Of a stretch of DNA of 64,000 nt, positions 34,401 through 46,984 are shown piece by piece; the first letter of the stretch is position 1, and every line of letters starts with the position of its first letter. The notes beneath the pieces are model-generated. The model saw only the letters and a list, made by a program, of their open reading frames with translations, ran no database searches and was not told the origin of the DNA. The DNA is taken from positions 11,773,001 to 11,837,000 of the forward strand of contig NC_134704.1 of NCBI RefSeq assembly GCF_043290135.1. The letters run 5' to 3'. Origin of the DNA: Rhipicephalus microplus (taxonomy: Eukaryota > Arthropoda > Arachnida > Ixodida > Ixodidae). Position numbers and translations under genes: made by a program.

Positions 34401-36438
34401 AGTTAAAACTAGTTTCGTCACAGAGCTACGTCAGTGCTTGAAACTTCATTAGAAACCGGCCTTAGGCAGGCTTGATCCAGGTGTCACATAATGCGGATTG
34501 CATAACTAGTGGGTCGTACTGTAGCCCATAACAAAATCTCCTGGCATAATTTTTCATCGTCATTAGCGACAGCATAAAAAATTGCACAACATATCTTGCA
34601 AGTGTGTAGCGAGTACCACCCTTCCACAAAGAATGGCGAAGGATGGCATAGCGAATGGTTGCCTACTATACATAAATTATGATAATTTCTGGCGTATTGG
34701 CTATTCTTTAGGGGCTATGGTAGGATAAATGGTTTCTGTCTGTTTAGCGTAATTTAGAAGAAACGGCTGCAAGTATTCCCCTAAAACTTCACGTGTTAAC
34801 AAAAAAATGCCCCTGAATATCAAGTGACACTTTTTTTTGCCTAGATTGCTTATCCTATCTAAGGCCCACTCTCAAAATATAAAGAAGATTCAATTATTCA
34901 GTCTACATTTTCTCTGGAACCACCTAAAGGAAGGTATTTTTATTCAGTCGCGTTATTGTAGATACTCATAGATTACATCAAAATTTGAAAAAAAGTATAA
35001 CAGTTTTATGAAGTTTTTCTAAAGAAAAAAATTTGGGCATACGCAAAGCCGCAGAGGGTACGTACTGTTGTGTAATATTTTACAGCTTTACTTCTTCTGA
35101 AGTTAACAATTCTTTTAGTTCACAATATTTCTATGATATTGTGGCTCCTACATACAAAGTTTTATTAAAATCAATTTATTACCTTCTGATAAAACTTACG
35201 TTGAAGTTGAGAAACTCAAAAACAACGCAGTTCGAGAAAAATGACGTTCTACAAGCTCATAATTCATACGCCAGAGGGCGCACGGCGTACTTCAGTGCGG
35301 CATTTAAACCTCTCAGAGCAGCCGCTCGACGTGGGGCTTCCAGAGGTTTGTTCCTCAGAATACAGTGATTCTTTTTATTGTCAAAATTGGAAATTGATTT
35401 TTTTTTAGTGTTTACCCTACCATAAACGCTTGAAGTGTGGCCGCAGCAGCTAACCAAATCGTGTTATAAAAGGGGCTATGAAAGGCCACTCTTCAAGCTT
35501 TCACTGTGACAGTGCTCCGTGTTCCGCTCAGGCTAGGTGCTTTTTTGGACAGACTGATAGACAGTTCCATTATTTGATTAAGAATAAATGGAAGCAATTT
35601 CGAAGAGTTCATTTTTTTTATTTATTTATTTGTTTAATTTTATTTCAGCGAAGAGTTTTACATGAGGGAAAGCCTCCTATTTAGCAACAATGTTTCTATA
35701 GAGTACTGGGAGACTCTGGGGTTGTGGTGTAGCACATCACCTCTGGGTAGCTTGTTCTAGTACCACGCAGTTTTTACAAAAAAAGGAAATGTAGGAGCGT
35801 GGGGGTCTACGCTGGTGGTCGGTACACTAATCTGGTGCGATTTGCGTGGCAGGATAGACAAGTTCAAAATGGACAGACAAGACTTATGAAGCGCTAAGAG
35901 AGGAACCGTAAATCTTGTTTAAAGCCACAACATAAATATACGGCGTCTTAGTTCTAGCTTATGAGGATGCATTTAGTATATTAGGTTCGCAACATTAGCG
36001 CTGCATATTAGTTTTTAAACACTAGTCTGATGTACTGCTGCTGCTTCAAATTTCTTTCATATTTCTTTCACATTTTTTTACTTTTATTTATTGTTTCTTC
36101 GCGTTACTTTTGATGAATGCTCCATACGCATTTCTGCCGTCGGCGTCGGTGTGATATTCCGTAAAAAGTCCAAAGGCGACAACATCCTCCACGTGCTGCA
36201 TGTTTCTGACTGCGTGTGAAAACATGCGAGAGCAGCCGGTGGTTTCGGCTCAGATTGAGAGAATACACGCCGGATGTCTCCCACTGCGCAAGAGTCATGG
36301 GTAGCGAAACGATCGTGGTAATTTGCAGAAATACCCCGAATTTTGACTTGCATCACTTCACCAGGAACTGCGTACTTTGATTGGGCTAGCATTGTATCGA
36401 TCACCCTGCCTTGACAAAGGTAAGCAGGTGTCTCGTAC
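34401..36438. other. Unrecognised intergenic DNA
   Basis: AT-rich with no named repeat or exon. The 126-codon frame at 36084-36464 (-) overlaps the exon-like block at 36439 in another frame and has no domain I recognise. Confidence 0.3.
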
Positions 36439-36594
36439 CTCTGTACAATCTTGGATCTCGTCACTCAGTTTGCGTTGAAGCGATGACAGCGTTAAAGGTG
36501 GTATCACTCCGTGCAGCCCCATATTTACCTTTGCCAGCGTCTTGTTCAAGTACGTCAGGTTAAATGCAAAAGCAGTCTTGTTTGCGGTATCATT
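36439..36594 (-). CDS. Candidate coding exon of unknown gene
   Basis: On the - strand ACGATACAG|AATGAT is an acceptor and CAGAG|GTACGAG a donor. Between them 52 codons stay open in phase 0 (NDTANKTAFAFNLTYLNKTL, then VNMGLHGVIPPLTLSSLQRK, ending DEIQDCTE). An inner donor (GCAAAG|GTAAAT) would give a 22-codon exon. Four N-glycosylation sequons within about 20 residues suggest an extracellular region. The short phase-0 design and the L/N-rich pattern ending in a Cys recall the extracellular loops of the prominin-like gene at 57-63 kb, but this is only a suspicion. No partner exons were found. Confidence 0.35.
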
Positions 36595-36659
36595 CTGTAT
36601 CGTAATCACTGTCTTGCCGTTGAGGCAAAATAAATTTTGGTTAGCGTCAACTACGTATC

Positions 36660-38285
36660 AGTAGAAACCCATTATTCATTACTTTTTTATTTGTTCATGG
36701 CGCAGCCATGATCAGCAATGAATGTAGCAGTGCAATATATTTATTGCTTTCGATATAGGCATCTTAACAGGCTTTTTGAAAAATGAGGTGAACTTAGTCA
36801 CATAAAAAAATTGAGTACTCGTGAGTGCCAAAAACAAGACGCTCGTGATTATTTTTCTTTTGCTAGCTTTAGCACGACAGCGTTAAGCAGATCATCTCGC
36901 GGAAATTGGGGTTGGTGTCGGCATCGTCGATTCAGAGCAAGAAATCAGGATTGTACGTAAGCAATGATTTCGGGTAGATGCAAATAAAAATATAGTAAAA
37001 AACCTTTGCTTCTACGGAGAAACAAAGCCAACACTTCTGCGTGCAAGCAGCCTTTCTACTACAGTCGTTGCCCGCGCTCAAAATTGATTAGCGAGAAGGC
37101 ACGATATGAATGTTAAGTAATGCAAATAGTGTCATTAACCTACGTAACACTGCGTGAGAAGAGCATAAAATCACCCGGAAACCATACAGAGACTGCGTCA
37201 AACTGGCTACTTTCCGACCCTTTCCAGGTAAGTGCCATAGCTATTCTCTTGTTACTTTGAACTTATAATTCGGTGCATTTCCGGGCAAACTCCTCGGGTT
37301 ACTTGAAGATGTATCAGAAAGCAAGCCCAATTATATACATTACTTGCTAGTCATTCTGTCCTGTTAGCCTATGCGCACACATGTCCCGCCAGCGTGCTAG
37401 CGCGCGTCGAGGCACCCAACGAGCGTCTCTCTGTCGGACAAGAAGGGGCGTACCAGTATTTAGCGCAAAGTTGACGCAAGATTCTCATACTGAAGCATAG
37501 TGGCGTTAAAAAAATATCAGCAACAAAATGGCTGCTCATTTTTTATTTCATTTCTCTACTTGAAGACGGACCTGATTACTGTAACTTTGTACAGATCTCG
37601 TTCTTAGGCTGAGAGGAAAAATACAACTTCGTCGTGTGATGTCAATTTCTGCTGAGTTGTTAGCCTAAAATTGCATTTGCAAGAACTTCATCTACTGTAG
37701 ACAAACTTCATGCAGGGCATGCGCTGAAATTACAATAATTATTAACTACTTTACAACTTGCATGTTATCTGCAGACCAAGTGAGAGGAGAAACTTTTTGG
37801 TGCACTGAGTTTTTGCTTCTTCGAAATCATCGTATTCGCTATTGAATAGAAACATCTATACTCATGACCGAACTTTTTTTTCTATTTGGCTACAGGTTTG
37901 GTGCTAAAAATGAAAAGCGTGGCTACCATGGCTTCTTCCGGCTTGAGTTCTGGCTCATTTTTATACTCGACCCTGATGCAGACCCGTTTTTAGTACCTCG
38001 CCAAATTGTAAAAGGAAGCTATGTCGTAGTGGGCACTTGGAAACCGCACTTAAAGTGGGCATTCTAGGAGGCAGTTTGAAAAAGCCAATTTCTCGGTGCA
38101 CGAACATCCCTTTCCTTGCAGCACTGTTTAGGAACCCTCCAGGAAGTGAATACAGGCTTGTGATTTGAAAAGCGACGCAAACGACACGTGAGGGCGTAGC
38201 TGAAGTGTCCTCCAAAATTTTAACTACTCAAAATTAAGGCAACATTGCACTAGTGGTGTGAAGCCTCAAGGATCTGCGGCGTAGG
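36660..38285. other. Unrecognised intergenic DNA
   Basis: No gene, RNA or named repeat was recognised. The 67-codon frame at 37864-38067 (+) has no domain. Confidence 0.3.
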
Positions 38286-38289
38286 ACGG

Positions 38290-38680
38290 CCAACATTGTT
38301 TCGCTTTATTTTTCCATTTCATTCCTTTCCTCTCTTTTCCCTATTATTTTTCTGTTTTATATATATATCTCTCTTTCTATATTATTCTGCCTGTATTCTT
38401 TTATCCTTGTTATTCATTCTATTATTACTTGTTCTTCTTCCCTTTGTTTCCACTCTTTTTCCTGCCTCGCCCGTAAGAAACTGCCACTTTCAATAAAGTT
38501 TATCGATTCAGTCATTCCCATTTCTTTCTTTAATTTTTAATTTATTTCTAGCTTCCTCTTTCTTCATATCTCTTCCTCTTTCTGCGTATTTCTGTTTCTT
38601 TCTTTCTGTTTGGTTTTCTTTCTATGCTTCACTTTACTTCCTTTCCTCCTCCTCATGCTCAATTCCTTTTCACACATCCT
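38290..38680. repeat. Pyrimidine-rich (TTTC/TTCC) low-complexity region
   Basis: The + strand is mostly T and C with TTTCTTTC-type runs. Open frames here (Phe/Leu/Ser-rich) reflect composition. Confidence 0.8.
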
Positions 38681-38714
38681 ATATTATACAAGGCTATTAT
38701 CTGCTCACCTAGGG

Positions 38715-38785
38715 TGCCTGAATAGCCGAGTGGTTACGATGATCGCCTTTGAAGTGTTGGTACGCTTGTCTGAATCCCACCTCAA
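38715..38785 (+). repeat. tRNA-like sequence (Leu/Ser type), probable SINE head
   Basis: AATAGCCGAGTGGTTACGATG is a class II tRNA-type A-box region, and TTGTCTGAATCCCACC is a B-box-like end. A run of six T follows at about 38792. The stems are incomplete. Confidence 0.4.
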
Positions 38786-38889
38786 GAAGCTTTTTTCATC
38801 AAGAATTTTCTTTGTCTATAATTCTATCTCCATCTTTGTGCTCATTCTCTCACCTACTCACGTCAGGCAAATCGGTGCAACAGGATAGC

Positions 38890-40536
38890 ACGCGCCGGCG
38901 CACAAGTCTGGGGAGCGAAGCAGGACATGAAGAAGAGGACGAAGAGGAAGTGCGCGTGTTGCACGTGCTATAAAGGTAGAGGGCATTCAGGATATTGATA
39001 GTTCCACGTAATGGTATAACGAAAAGTAAAATAGCACCGTTGTTAAAAGTATTCTGAACTAGTAGAGGCTATCTTGAGTTTCCTCTCCTGATATCTTCAG
39101 GAGGGACGCTTTCACGACAAAATGGGGCAGCAGAAACGTTCTTTTCAAGCAGAAATGAATAGAATTCACTTATGAAGACCTTCCGAGGCAAGCAGCGAGA
39201 TATCTCGTGTGCTGAATAGCTTTTCGTCGTTACGCCGATGAACGAACAGCAAGAGACGAGCTGCATTCGTCTCCGCTGAATTACCTCGGTGCAACGGTAA
39301 CCCGCAACGCTCGATGCGCACAGGTGCACTTTCATTTGAAGGGAGACTCGAGGTATACGACAACACTGCAGATACGATGCTTGCACGCCATCGCAGACAA
39401 AACTATTTTTCGATCTTGAAGACCTCGCTGAGTGCAAACTTTCGTTTCAGATGTCTTACAATATGTTCCGAGAAAAAAACTATTGTAGTAAGCAGCTTTA
39501 GTATACCTATATGGCGCACGTCACACGGTCACAGTTTCATGCGCAAGTGAGACCTCAGGTGACCTTTAAAAGGAGCGTTCAATAACGGTGGGGCATGAGG
39601 AAGATCAAATTTTGTTGCGTGATGCGGTAACTGCTGTCGAAGCAATGGTGAGACATGATGATCAAAGCCATGGTGACCTATGTTATCAATTTTACGAGAA
39701 ACTTCTACTCCCCCAAAGCAAAAAGTACGTATCAATGTTGTCAACCAGAATTCACGAAGCCAACTTGTCACACCATGGGTCGCTGAACTCGCTTTTGAGT
39801 TGACTGACTCGCACACAGATTGAGTCATCAGTCTGAGTGAACCAAGACGAGCTATATTTTTGCGAGTATGAGTCCAGGTAAATCCGGTTCAGAAAAAAAA
39901 AAACATGTATGAAACTTGTGTTGGAGTAGATGCTGGTGAAGAAAATTTTAGCGGGTCTGAGTGGGCGTGGTTGAAGGAAATTTTCGCTCATCCGAGTGAG
40001 CCTCAAAATTTATTTCTTTATTCAGCCTGCGTGAGCTTCATTTTTTTTTCTTTTTTGCTGGCCTATGCGTGTCACTAAACTAGATTTATTGATGGTTTTC
40101 TAAAAATATAAGCGAGGTGTAACCATGGTGATTTAACTTTAACTTTTGGTTCTATGCTCTTGGAATATCATCTCGATAATAAACGCGAGCTTATTGTATA
40201 CACTTAGAAAAATTGTTGCAAATGGCGCGAATACGTCGCTTTTATGCTGTGCCTTGCTGCGTATATCAGCGATGTAAGCTGGTTAGGTAAAAACTATGTC
40301 GGTAAACCTTTCTTACGGTTTACTTTGCTTGCTGATGCCTTTGTTAGGGAAATGGTATGCGAATCAAGTCTGTCATATTTTAGTTTCATGTATGTTATAG
40401 AAATTGCGCTGGTTTTGCCTATGCTTAGGGCATTCAAACAATGTGCATTCACGTGTGTGTGTGTGCGCGCGTGCAACTCTATCCACGGGATGTCATAGTG
40501 CTCTGTTCTGTCGATTGGAGTGGGTTGGTTATAAGG
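38890..40536. other. Unrecognised intergenic DNA
   Basis: Nothing was named. At 39800-40020 degenerate CTGAGTGAG-type motifs recur on both strands, suggesting an old simple repeat. Confidence 0.3.
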
Positions 40537-40537
40537 C

Positions 40538-40775
40538 CTCACCGCGGTGGTCTAGTGGCTAAGGTACTCGGCTGCTAACCCACACGTCGCGGGATCGAAT
40601 CCCGGCTGCGGCGGCTGCATTTGCGATGGAGGCGGAATTGCTGTAGGCCCATTTGTTCAGATTTGGGTGCACGTTAAAGAACCTCAGGTGGTAGAAATTT
40701 CCGGAGCCCTCCACTACGGCGTCTCTCATAGTCATATAGTCGTTTTGGGACGTTAAACCCCACATATAAATAAAT
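40538..40775 (+). mobile_element. Full-length Ruka SINE
   Basis: It begins CTCACCGCGGTGGTCTAGTG, with A box and B box (GGGATCGAATCCCGG) intact. The body and the tail CCCCACATATAAATAAAT are recognisable. Small changes (GGAATTGCTGTAGGCCCATT) show it is older than the copies at 28.3 and 60.9 kb. No clear target duplication was found. Confidence 0.92.
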
Positions 40776-42079
40776 CATCATGCCCGCATCAAATGTCGGA
40801 GGCGTTTGATGACCAGCTCACTAGGCATAGGCTATCGAACTTTCCAGAAAAAAAGCTGTGTATTTTTAGTGAAAGATTCTTAAATAAACTGAAAAGTGTG
40901 GTAGTTACACGGTAAATATCGCTAAGTGTTTGCCCTTCACGTGCATTCCATATCCTCATGCCTCTTCCCACCATATGAAAAAGGTGAAAAACAGGTTCGG
41001 TGTTAACGTGGTTTTTCGTCTAGGAATAAGCTGGGCTGAGACTGCGCAGCGGTTGATAGGAAAATTGAACGAAAAAAAGTAGAGTGAATGTCAGGTTATT
41101 CACAGGGAAACGTTAGTCGAATATTGAAAGAGTGCGGTATACCACATTTTCTTGTCATATGATAAGTGCTATATCCTGCAAACCGGGAGGTGTTTGAATA
41201 ACCGTCTCATGGTTCACTGGGCATCGCTGGAGGCCCACCTTTTATGAAATTCGTACCTATGCATTACAGAGATTGCGAGTTTTATTTTGCAAATTCACAT
41301 TGCAAATTAAAGGCATTGTCACGACACAGAGATAGAGCAGCGAAAGAAGTTTCTGAGGCTTTTTGTAGCCGCAAATATGGCGAAAAGTGTGTCGCGAAGC
41401 CTTCGGTCACATTGCACCAACTAGAGAAAAATTATCTAACTGCCAACCACTAGTCTTTTACGTCATTTCTAGTTATTTTTATTTGAGTTCAGTTCAGTAA
41501 ACTTTCAGTTGCTCGCAATATATGAGCGCACAAGGTAGCAGGGAAATAACGTGATAGGAAAGACGCTCTCTGTCAAGTTTCCTGCTACCTTGTGCACTCA
41601 TATATTTCCACATTCTGTTTAACCAAATCGCCCAGCATTCCACTTTGCTCAAAATCAGTTGCTAGTCTGCGCTTGTTCGTGTGCCTTCACTATGCTTGTC
41701 TTTTCTTCGCCCAGTTTTTGTAGTATGTGATTTAGCGTGTCTATTATGGATTCGACGCCACCACTGCTAGCTGTCTCTATAGCACTAGTGTGAACTGATT
41801 AATTTCTTGGAAAATTACACTGATCGTTCTAAACGTATACGACCAATTCGATTAAACGACAGACGATGTTTCTATAATCCGTAGTTTTTGAGACGCTTCA
41901 AACGTGGGTCATGTTACATGGGTCTTGCAGCAGCATTTTCAGCAAATATCATACCATTAAACAGATAACTTTACGCCTCATTTTATTCGCGCGAAAAGGA
42001 ATAAAAAATGTTGGTGATTCTATATTGTGTCTGCATTAGCGAAAATTGGACAACACTGATTATGAACGAACGAAGCTGC
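40776..42079. other. Intergenic DNA with one hairpin
   Basis: No gene was recognised apart from the short palindrome listed separately at 41518-41605. Confidence 0.3.
41518..41605. repeat. Hairpin with 28-bp arms
   Basis: The arms 41518-41545 and 41578-41605 are complementary with about one mismatch (ATATATGAGCGCACAAGG against CCTTGTGCACTCATATAT, and GTAGCAGGGAAA against its complement). The loop is 32 nt. Confidence 0.85.
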
Positions 42080-42300
42080 TTCAGTGGCGTAGCGGCTACA
42101 GGTATTGAGCGTTGAGTTCGAAGACGCAGTCTTTATTCCCGGTCACACCAGCCGGATCAGGATGGAGGCGATGTTCAAAGGCACCGTGCGCTCAGCTTTA
42201 GGTTGCGTGTGAAAACACCGGGTGAACAGAATCGATTTCATGTCCACTACTACCGGGTCGCATATCTTAGTAATATCATGGTTTCGAAATTCAAAAGCAA
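42080..42300 (+). repeat. Divergent tRNA-derived SINE (Ruka-related)
   Basis: It has an A-box-like TCAGTGGCGTAGCGGCTACAG and a B-box-like TCTTTATTCCCGG, then an eroded body (GGATGGAGGCGATGTTC, CCGTGCGCTCAGCTTTAGG, CCACTACTACCGGGTCGCAT). It is an old copy. Confidence 0.6.
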
Positions 42301-44100
42301 ACCTAAATTTTATTAGGGAATCCTACGCCTCAAGGACAAGCCGTCAATACTTGGAAATCCTTTTATAAGCTTAAGACATTTAATAATTTTCATTGGTCTT
42401 AACTCGGCAAAATAACCTAATGAACCTAATTGGCGTAATTAACGCACAGAAAATTCAAGTATTTTGGGTGCACTTGTATTTACTGTGCACACGCAACTCG
42501 CTTAGCCGTCATTGCTTCAGTTGGAATTACCACTCATTATACTCGTTTGCGTTTAATTTGGCTGATTGATTCTCGACTTGGTCAGCAGTATTCAGTATTG
42601 TCAGGGATTGGCGTCACTGGCCTCCTTGAGAACTCGACTCGAACTGTCTAGTTTTTGCGTCTCACACCAGTTTCTTTTTATGAAAGTTTTAAAAAGGTGT
42701 AAGGAAACTTTAAGGGCCACTGTGAAACACCCAAGAAGTAGTGGGAAAGGTACAACCGGGGTTTTGTAGGTCAGTGCAAGAAAAAGCAGGATAAGGCCAT
42801 AAAGCACCTGGTGCAGTTTAATGTATATATAAGAGCCGTGCCCCATAAGAATCCTGTTCACCTGCGCTAAATGTTACATCAGACAAACTGAACCTCGGAA
42901 TGTCATTGCAGGCTGGTCATTACTGCCATTAAGCTAAAAACTCTGGTTTGTCAGCGCGCCAAAGACTCCGGGAGGCTTCCCTGTTAAAGGGCTGCTGAGT
43001 GCACCCCGTGTTTAAGGACGAGGAAATCGTGACCTCCTCACCTTCAATCTCTCTCTTGAAGGCGGTATCTCCTCCTCGACACTTATTTTTTAAAAGCACG
43101 TGTACAATGTTCGCACTAAGCGTTCAACCTATCAAGATTTCGTGCTTGTTTAACGCCACGTAGACAATTTCACTCTCGCTCACTGTGTCTGCCAAGGGCT
43201 CTGACGTCACTCCGCTTGACCGGTGTGTTTCGCTGGCACGACGTGCCTACGCTTGTTGTGGTAGCTCGACAGACATGGCTGGTCGAACCCGACCAACGTT
43301 TTCGTGGCGTGCTGGTGTGTTTGTGGGCGACTCGAGAAGACAGTCTTTTAATGTGTCTGTGAACTGCCGTGTGGATATGCGATGCGTTTCGTGCCCTAAG
43401 TATTCGCAATATGTACGGCTCCAAATTCGAACGGTTGGGTGATGCTGCGTTGAGAATTATTGCGGTAAATGAACCCAAGTTGCAGTGTTCTCGTTTCCTA
43501 AGGTTAACTGAAGAACAAAATGGGAGCGTGTCGTTCGTGGAACTGGCGTCAACCTTCGTTTTCTTCGTGACCCGAAGGTACGTGTTTTCGTACTATATAT
43601 TTGCAAGTCATTCCGATTGCTCCATCTCCACCATGTTCCATTCTTTCTTTAAAATAAAGGTGTCATGTATGCTTCCAACTTGTTGGCGTACCCTGGAAGT
43701 AAAATAATGAACGCGCGTGGCAGTAAGCTCAGAGTAGGTGTGTCCCTTTCATGGTCGGTAAACATTTGGCCATTGGCGATTAGCGCCGTGGACTTGTGTA
43801 TAACATCTGTCCGCTTAGTTGGTAAAAATGGTAGGATTGCTGTTGCATTACATAGTGGATAGAATTTGTGCATAGTATTTTTGTCGGTGCTCCAGCAACT
43901 TTGTTGCGGTCAGCCCCTTAGCGTAATATATTTTCTTAAAATTTAGATGCGTGTAGACACTCACGGTAAAGCGATATCCTAATTGGTTTTCAGGAGTGTG
44001 ATTTCTACTTCAAGCTGAAATATTTAGGAATAACTACCAAAAATTTACCGATCCAAGAACCGGGAATGCACTAGAGGAGCCCAAGAAGGGTACACGGTTT
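42301..44100. other. Unrecognised intergenic DNA
   Basis: GC-richer sequence at 43180-43560 holds overlapping frames (43185-43442 and 43369-43707, +) without a recognised domain. An ATG at 43275 in a decent context starts a 55-codon frame. It cannot be assigned. Confidence 0.3.
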
Positions 44101-44116
44101 AATATTGTGACGGGGC

Positions 44117-44306
44117 AACCGATGGTGTTCAACCAGATCCCGAAAAGGTGCGAGCAGTACAACAATTTACTGAACCACGCTCAACCAAGGACGTCCGAAG
44201 TTTTGTAGGGCTATGTTCCTATTTTCGTCGATTTGTCCGCAACTTCGCCGACATCGCTCGACCGCTTACTGATCTCTTAAAGAAGGACGTTCCCTTCGCA
44301 TGGGGA
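44117..44306 (+). pseudogene. Gypsy pol fragment (end of RT / connection) in inverted orientation
   Basis: The + strand reads [36 protein letters not shown] and then [17 protein letters not shown], ending in a TGA. The same segment in the 17-22 kb element is [12 protein letters not shown] and so on, with high identity. Its orientation is opposite to the LTR that belongs to it. Confidence 0.85.
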
Positions 44307-44392
44307 TGAGAAGAATCCGGAGATGAGAGTGCGATGCCCCATCAGTCCAACCACATTGTTCCACATCAACAATACCCAGCACCTCCACCAAA

Positions 44393-44552
44393 TGTGACGG
44401 GGCAAGGTCTTGGCTTACAGGACAGCGTCCACCGAGAATCGGCAGCCGAACAAGATGGCTGAGTTGCCTCTCGTGCAAGCGCCTAACGCACAGGCGTCTT
44501 CTTCATCTTCGCTAAGTGCCACGCTTGCTCCTGTCGATGATGCACCGTAACA
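44393..44552 (-). repeat. LTR of the gypsy derivative
   Basis: 160 bp starting TGTTACGGTGCATC and ending CCCCGTCACA on the - strand. It is followed by the primer-binding region shared with the element at 22.09 kb. Confidence 0.75.
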
Positions 44553-44556
44553 ATAT

Positions 44557-46984
44557 AAATCCAGTACTAACATTTTTTTCCCAGGCCCTCAGTTAAATGA
44601 CAGACTACGCTTCACTGCGAGAGGGTCCTGAGCAAAGGAGGAAATGGCGCTTTTTGTGTCGGTCACAAAATATTTATGTGAAACGAAAAATTTTGTTCTC
44701 CTTTGGAATGGTAATCGTCCCTATATTGTGCTGAATAACATACTTGTGGCAGCAGCACACACTTTCTTTAGTAACTACGTGTCTATGAAGACCGATCGAT
44801 GTTCGAAAGAGTACACATAAAACTGCGGAAACTTAGTAAATGAGTAGTAACAGTTTATCTGCATTCTCCAGATAGTGTGTTTGTGGGTGCGTGCATTTTT
44901 GTGTAAAAAAGAATGAATAAAATTTGCCTTATTTATTTCGTCACTCTGCTGCTCCAACAAACTTTGGCCTTATAGATCGACCACACGTTCGATAGCGTAC
45001 AACCTTCGCCTCTTTCTTAAAAAAATGGCTCACAGGTGAATTTCAAACCGCTTTCAAGTACAATACATTACTTAAACCAGCACTTTTGTTTTACCCAAAA
45101 GGCAGAACAAAGCTGTTAAGCACTTAAAAATCCCCGCCAACGCTTTATCTTTTTACGAGAGATGGTGGTGGCAATGGATACACAGCCTTCCGTACCCACG
45201 CTCGCTCTGGCAAAACGAGTGACGTTACGGCGGCATGCAGTGAGCAGGCTTGATAGTCGTCTAGGTGGCATTGGCTTGTCAGATACACGCTGCTATCGCC
45301 GCTTGTGCAGTAGGAAACGCACAAAGAGAAGTGAAATTGGTTAATCGAGCATGGTTGGGCGGCTGCATGACGATGCAGTGGACGAGATGATTCGCATCTG
45401 ATATTTCACGTACGGGGACATATCGAGATAGTGTACTCTATAGACGTCGCAGTAATCACTATAGTCCGGCTCAAGGAAGGCGCGAAATGCTCGGAGAATA
45501 CAATACGTAAGAAAGTGTATATATGCCAGTTTCCCATAGAACATTTCTGACCTGTTAGACAAATGTTGCATACCTTCATGAGCGTCTAAAAAGTAACCGT
45601 TTTGCTTAAACTAACTCTTTCTGTAGCATATGTTTCTTTTTCATTTTTATCGTAAGCTGTTACGTATGCGGGGCTCGCTGGTGTACGGTATTTGTTTCTT
45701 TTAGAAACTCCAAAACTGCAGTTTGCGCCATTTTTTCTTGTTCACACGACTCGTAAAGTAAAATTTGTTTGCTAATCTAGAATAGTTAGGACTAATTATT
45801 TCGCCTACAAAAAGTACGAAGTATGATATCTCTTTGCTGAAAAAAGACCCCGGAAAAAAGTTTTATAAAAAATGACAATCACCACGATTACAACGTTCAT
45901 GTGAAGGTGCGAGAAGGAATGTCATCCGCTACCTCACTGCACAGCGCACACATAACAAAAAAATGAGCATAATTAGCGACCAGAAAATTGTAATTACAAT
46001 AAAAGCTTTAGCGTAAAGCACATTCACACGTAACCAGAGGAAGTGGCTGACGTAAACATGGGTGAGTTACGTTTTCTGGGTGTGTAAAAAGTGTCCTAAA
46101 ACTTATGAGATTGAAGTCTGTCGGGGAACAGCTTATGGCCGTCAGCAGATGACCACAATCATTCTACTAAAGCATAGACATGTCCGGAACAGTTGCCTCG
46201 AATATTACCTTAGCATTAGCAGCGATGATGGGTGGCGTGTTCGTTGCTTTTTGTGTGCACGGTGGCGGTAACGAGGTTCTTCGCGTAGCAAAGCATTTAT
46301 ATCGGGGTATGATGGACTTATTGCATGATTGTGTCTGCGTAATGACTCAACAGAAATGGGTGCCCAGATCAATCTATCAAAATAAGTGTGTAGAGAAAGC
46401 TGTAAAGTTCGTGCACGTGAACACAGGATAACACTTCATGTTGAGTGTATATATAATTATCATAGCAGAGCTCATGTTTATTGCGACTTTTTCATTCTCT
46501 GGCTACTAAACGTTTAGAGAATTGGTTTTAGGCCCCTTTACCCGGGACGCAATAACTAGGAATAATATTCTATTTAATTCTGTAGGCAGGATAGAGATGG
46601 TGCTACGCTTTGTTTACTGCGGCAAGTATAATATATCAAACATTCGGAAACACGTTAACATGCAGCCCTAACACTTGTGCGAGTAAAAGAGGCGCTGTCT
46701 TGCGCGGGATTCTTCAAGGCTTCTTGAGTCACTGACGATGCCAAAGCTCACTCTCGATTTCTGGGCACTGGTTGCCATGGGGACAGATGTTAATGGACAG
46801 AGCCTCATTCGTTATTGCAAGGCAGCCGAATGCGCCACGTTTTCCTCTTTTACCCTTGTTTGCTCAGCATTTCCCTGCCACATAGATACCTTCATTGGCA
46901 TCGCTTGGGTAATTTCGTCTCGTCCCCTTTGCTCAAAGCCATGCAACAACAGAACGCCAACGCTGCGATAGGAAATATTTTTCA
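44557..46984. other. Unrecognised intergenic DNA
   Basis: One exon-like stretch on the - strand at about 45571-45400 follows an acceptor (TTTGTCTAACAG|GTCAG) and reads FYGKLAYIHFLTYCILRAF with many aromatic residues. No donor or family was recognised. Nothing else was named. Confidence 0.25.

Larger units (their letters stand above)
44102..44556 (-). mobile_element. 447-bp gypsy derivative with inverted pol segment
   Basis: It is bracketed by ATAT (44102-44105 and 44553-44556). Read on the - strand: a 160-bp LTR (44552-44393; TGTTACGG to CCCCGTCACA), the primer-binding region TTTGGTGGAGGTGCTGGG, about 80 bp of leader, an antisense piece of pol, and finally only the last 13 bp of an LTR (TTGCCCCGTCACA, 44118-44106). 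It belongs near the gypsy element at 17-22 kb (same primer-binding motif and ATAT target). It is non-autonomous. Confidence 0.75.

Noticed and set aside
43185..43707. Overlapping + strand frames with a reasonable ATG at 43275
   Set aside because: No domain, splice logic or homology could be recognised.
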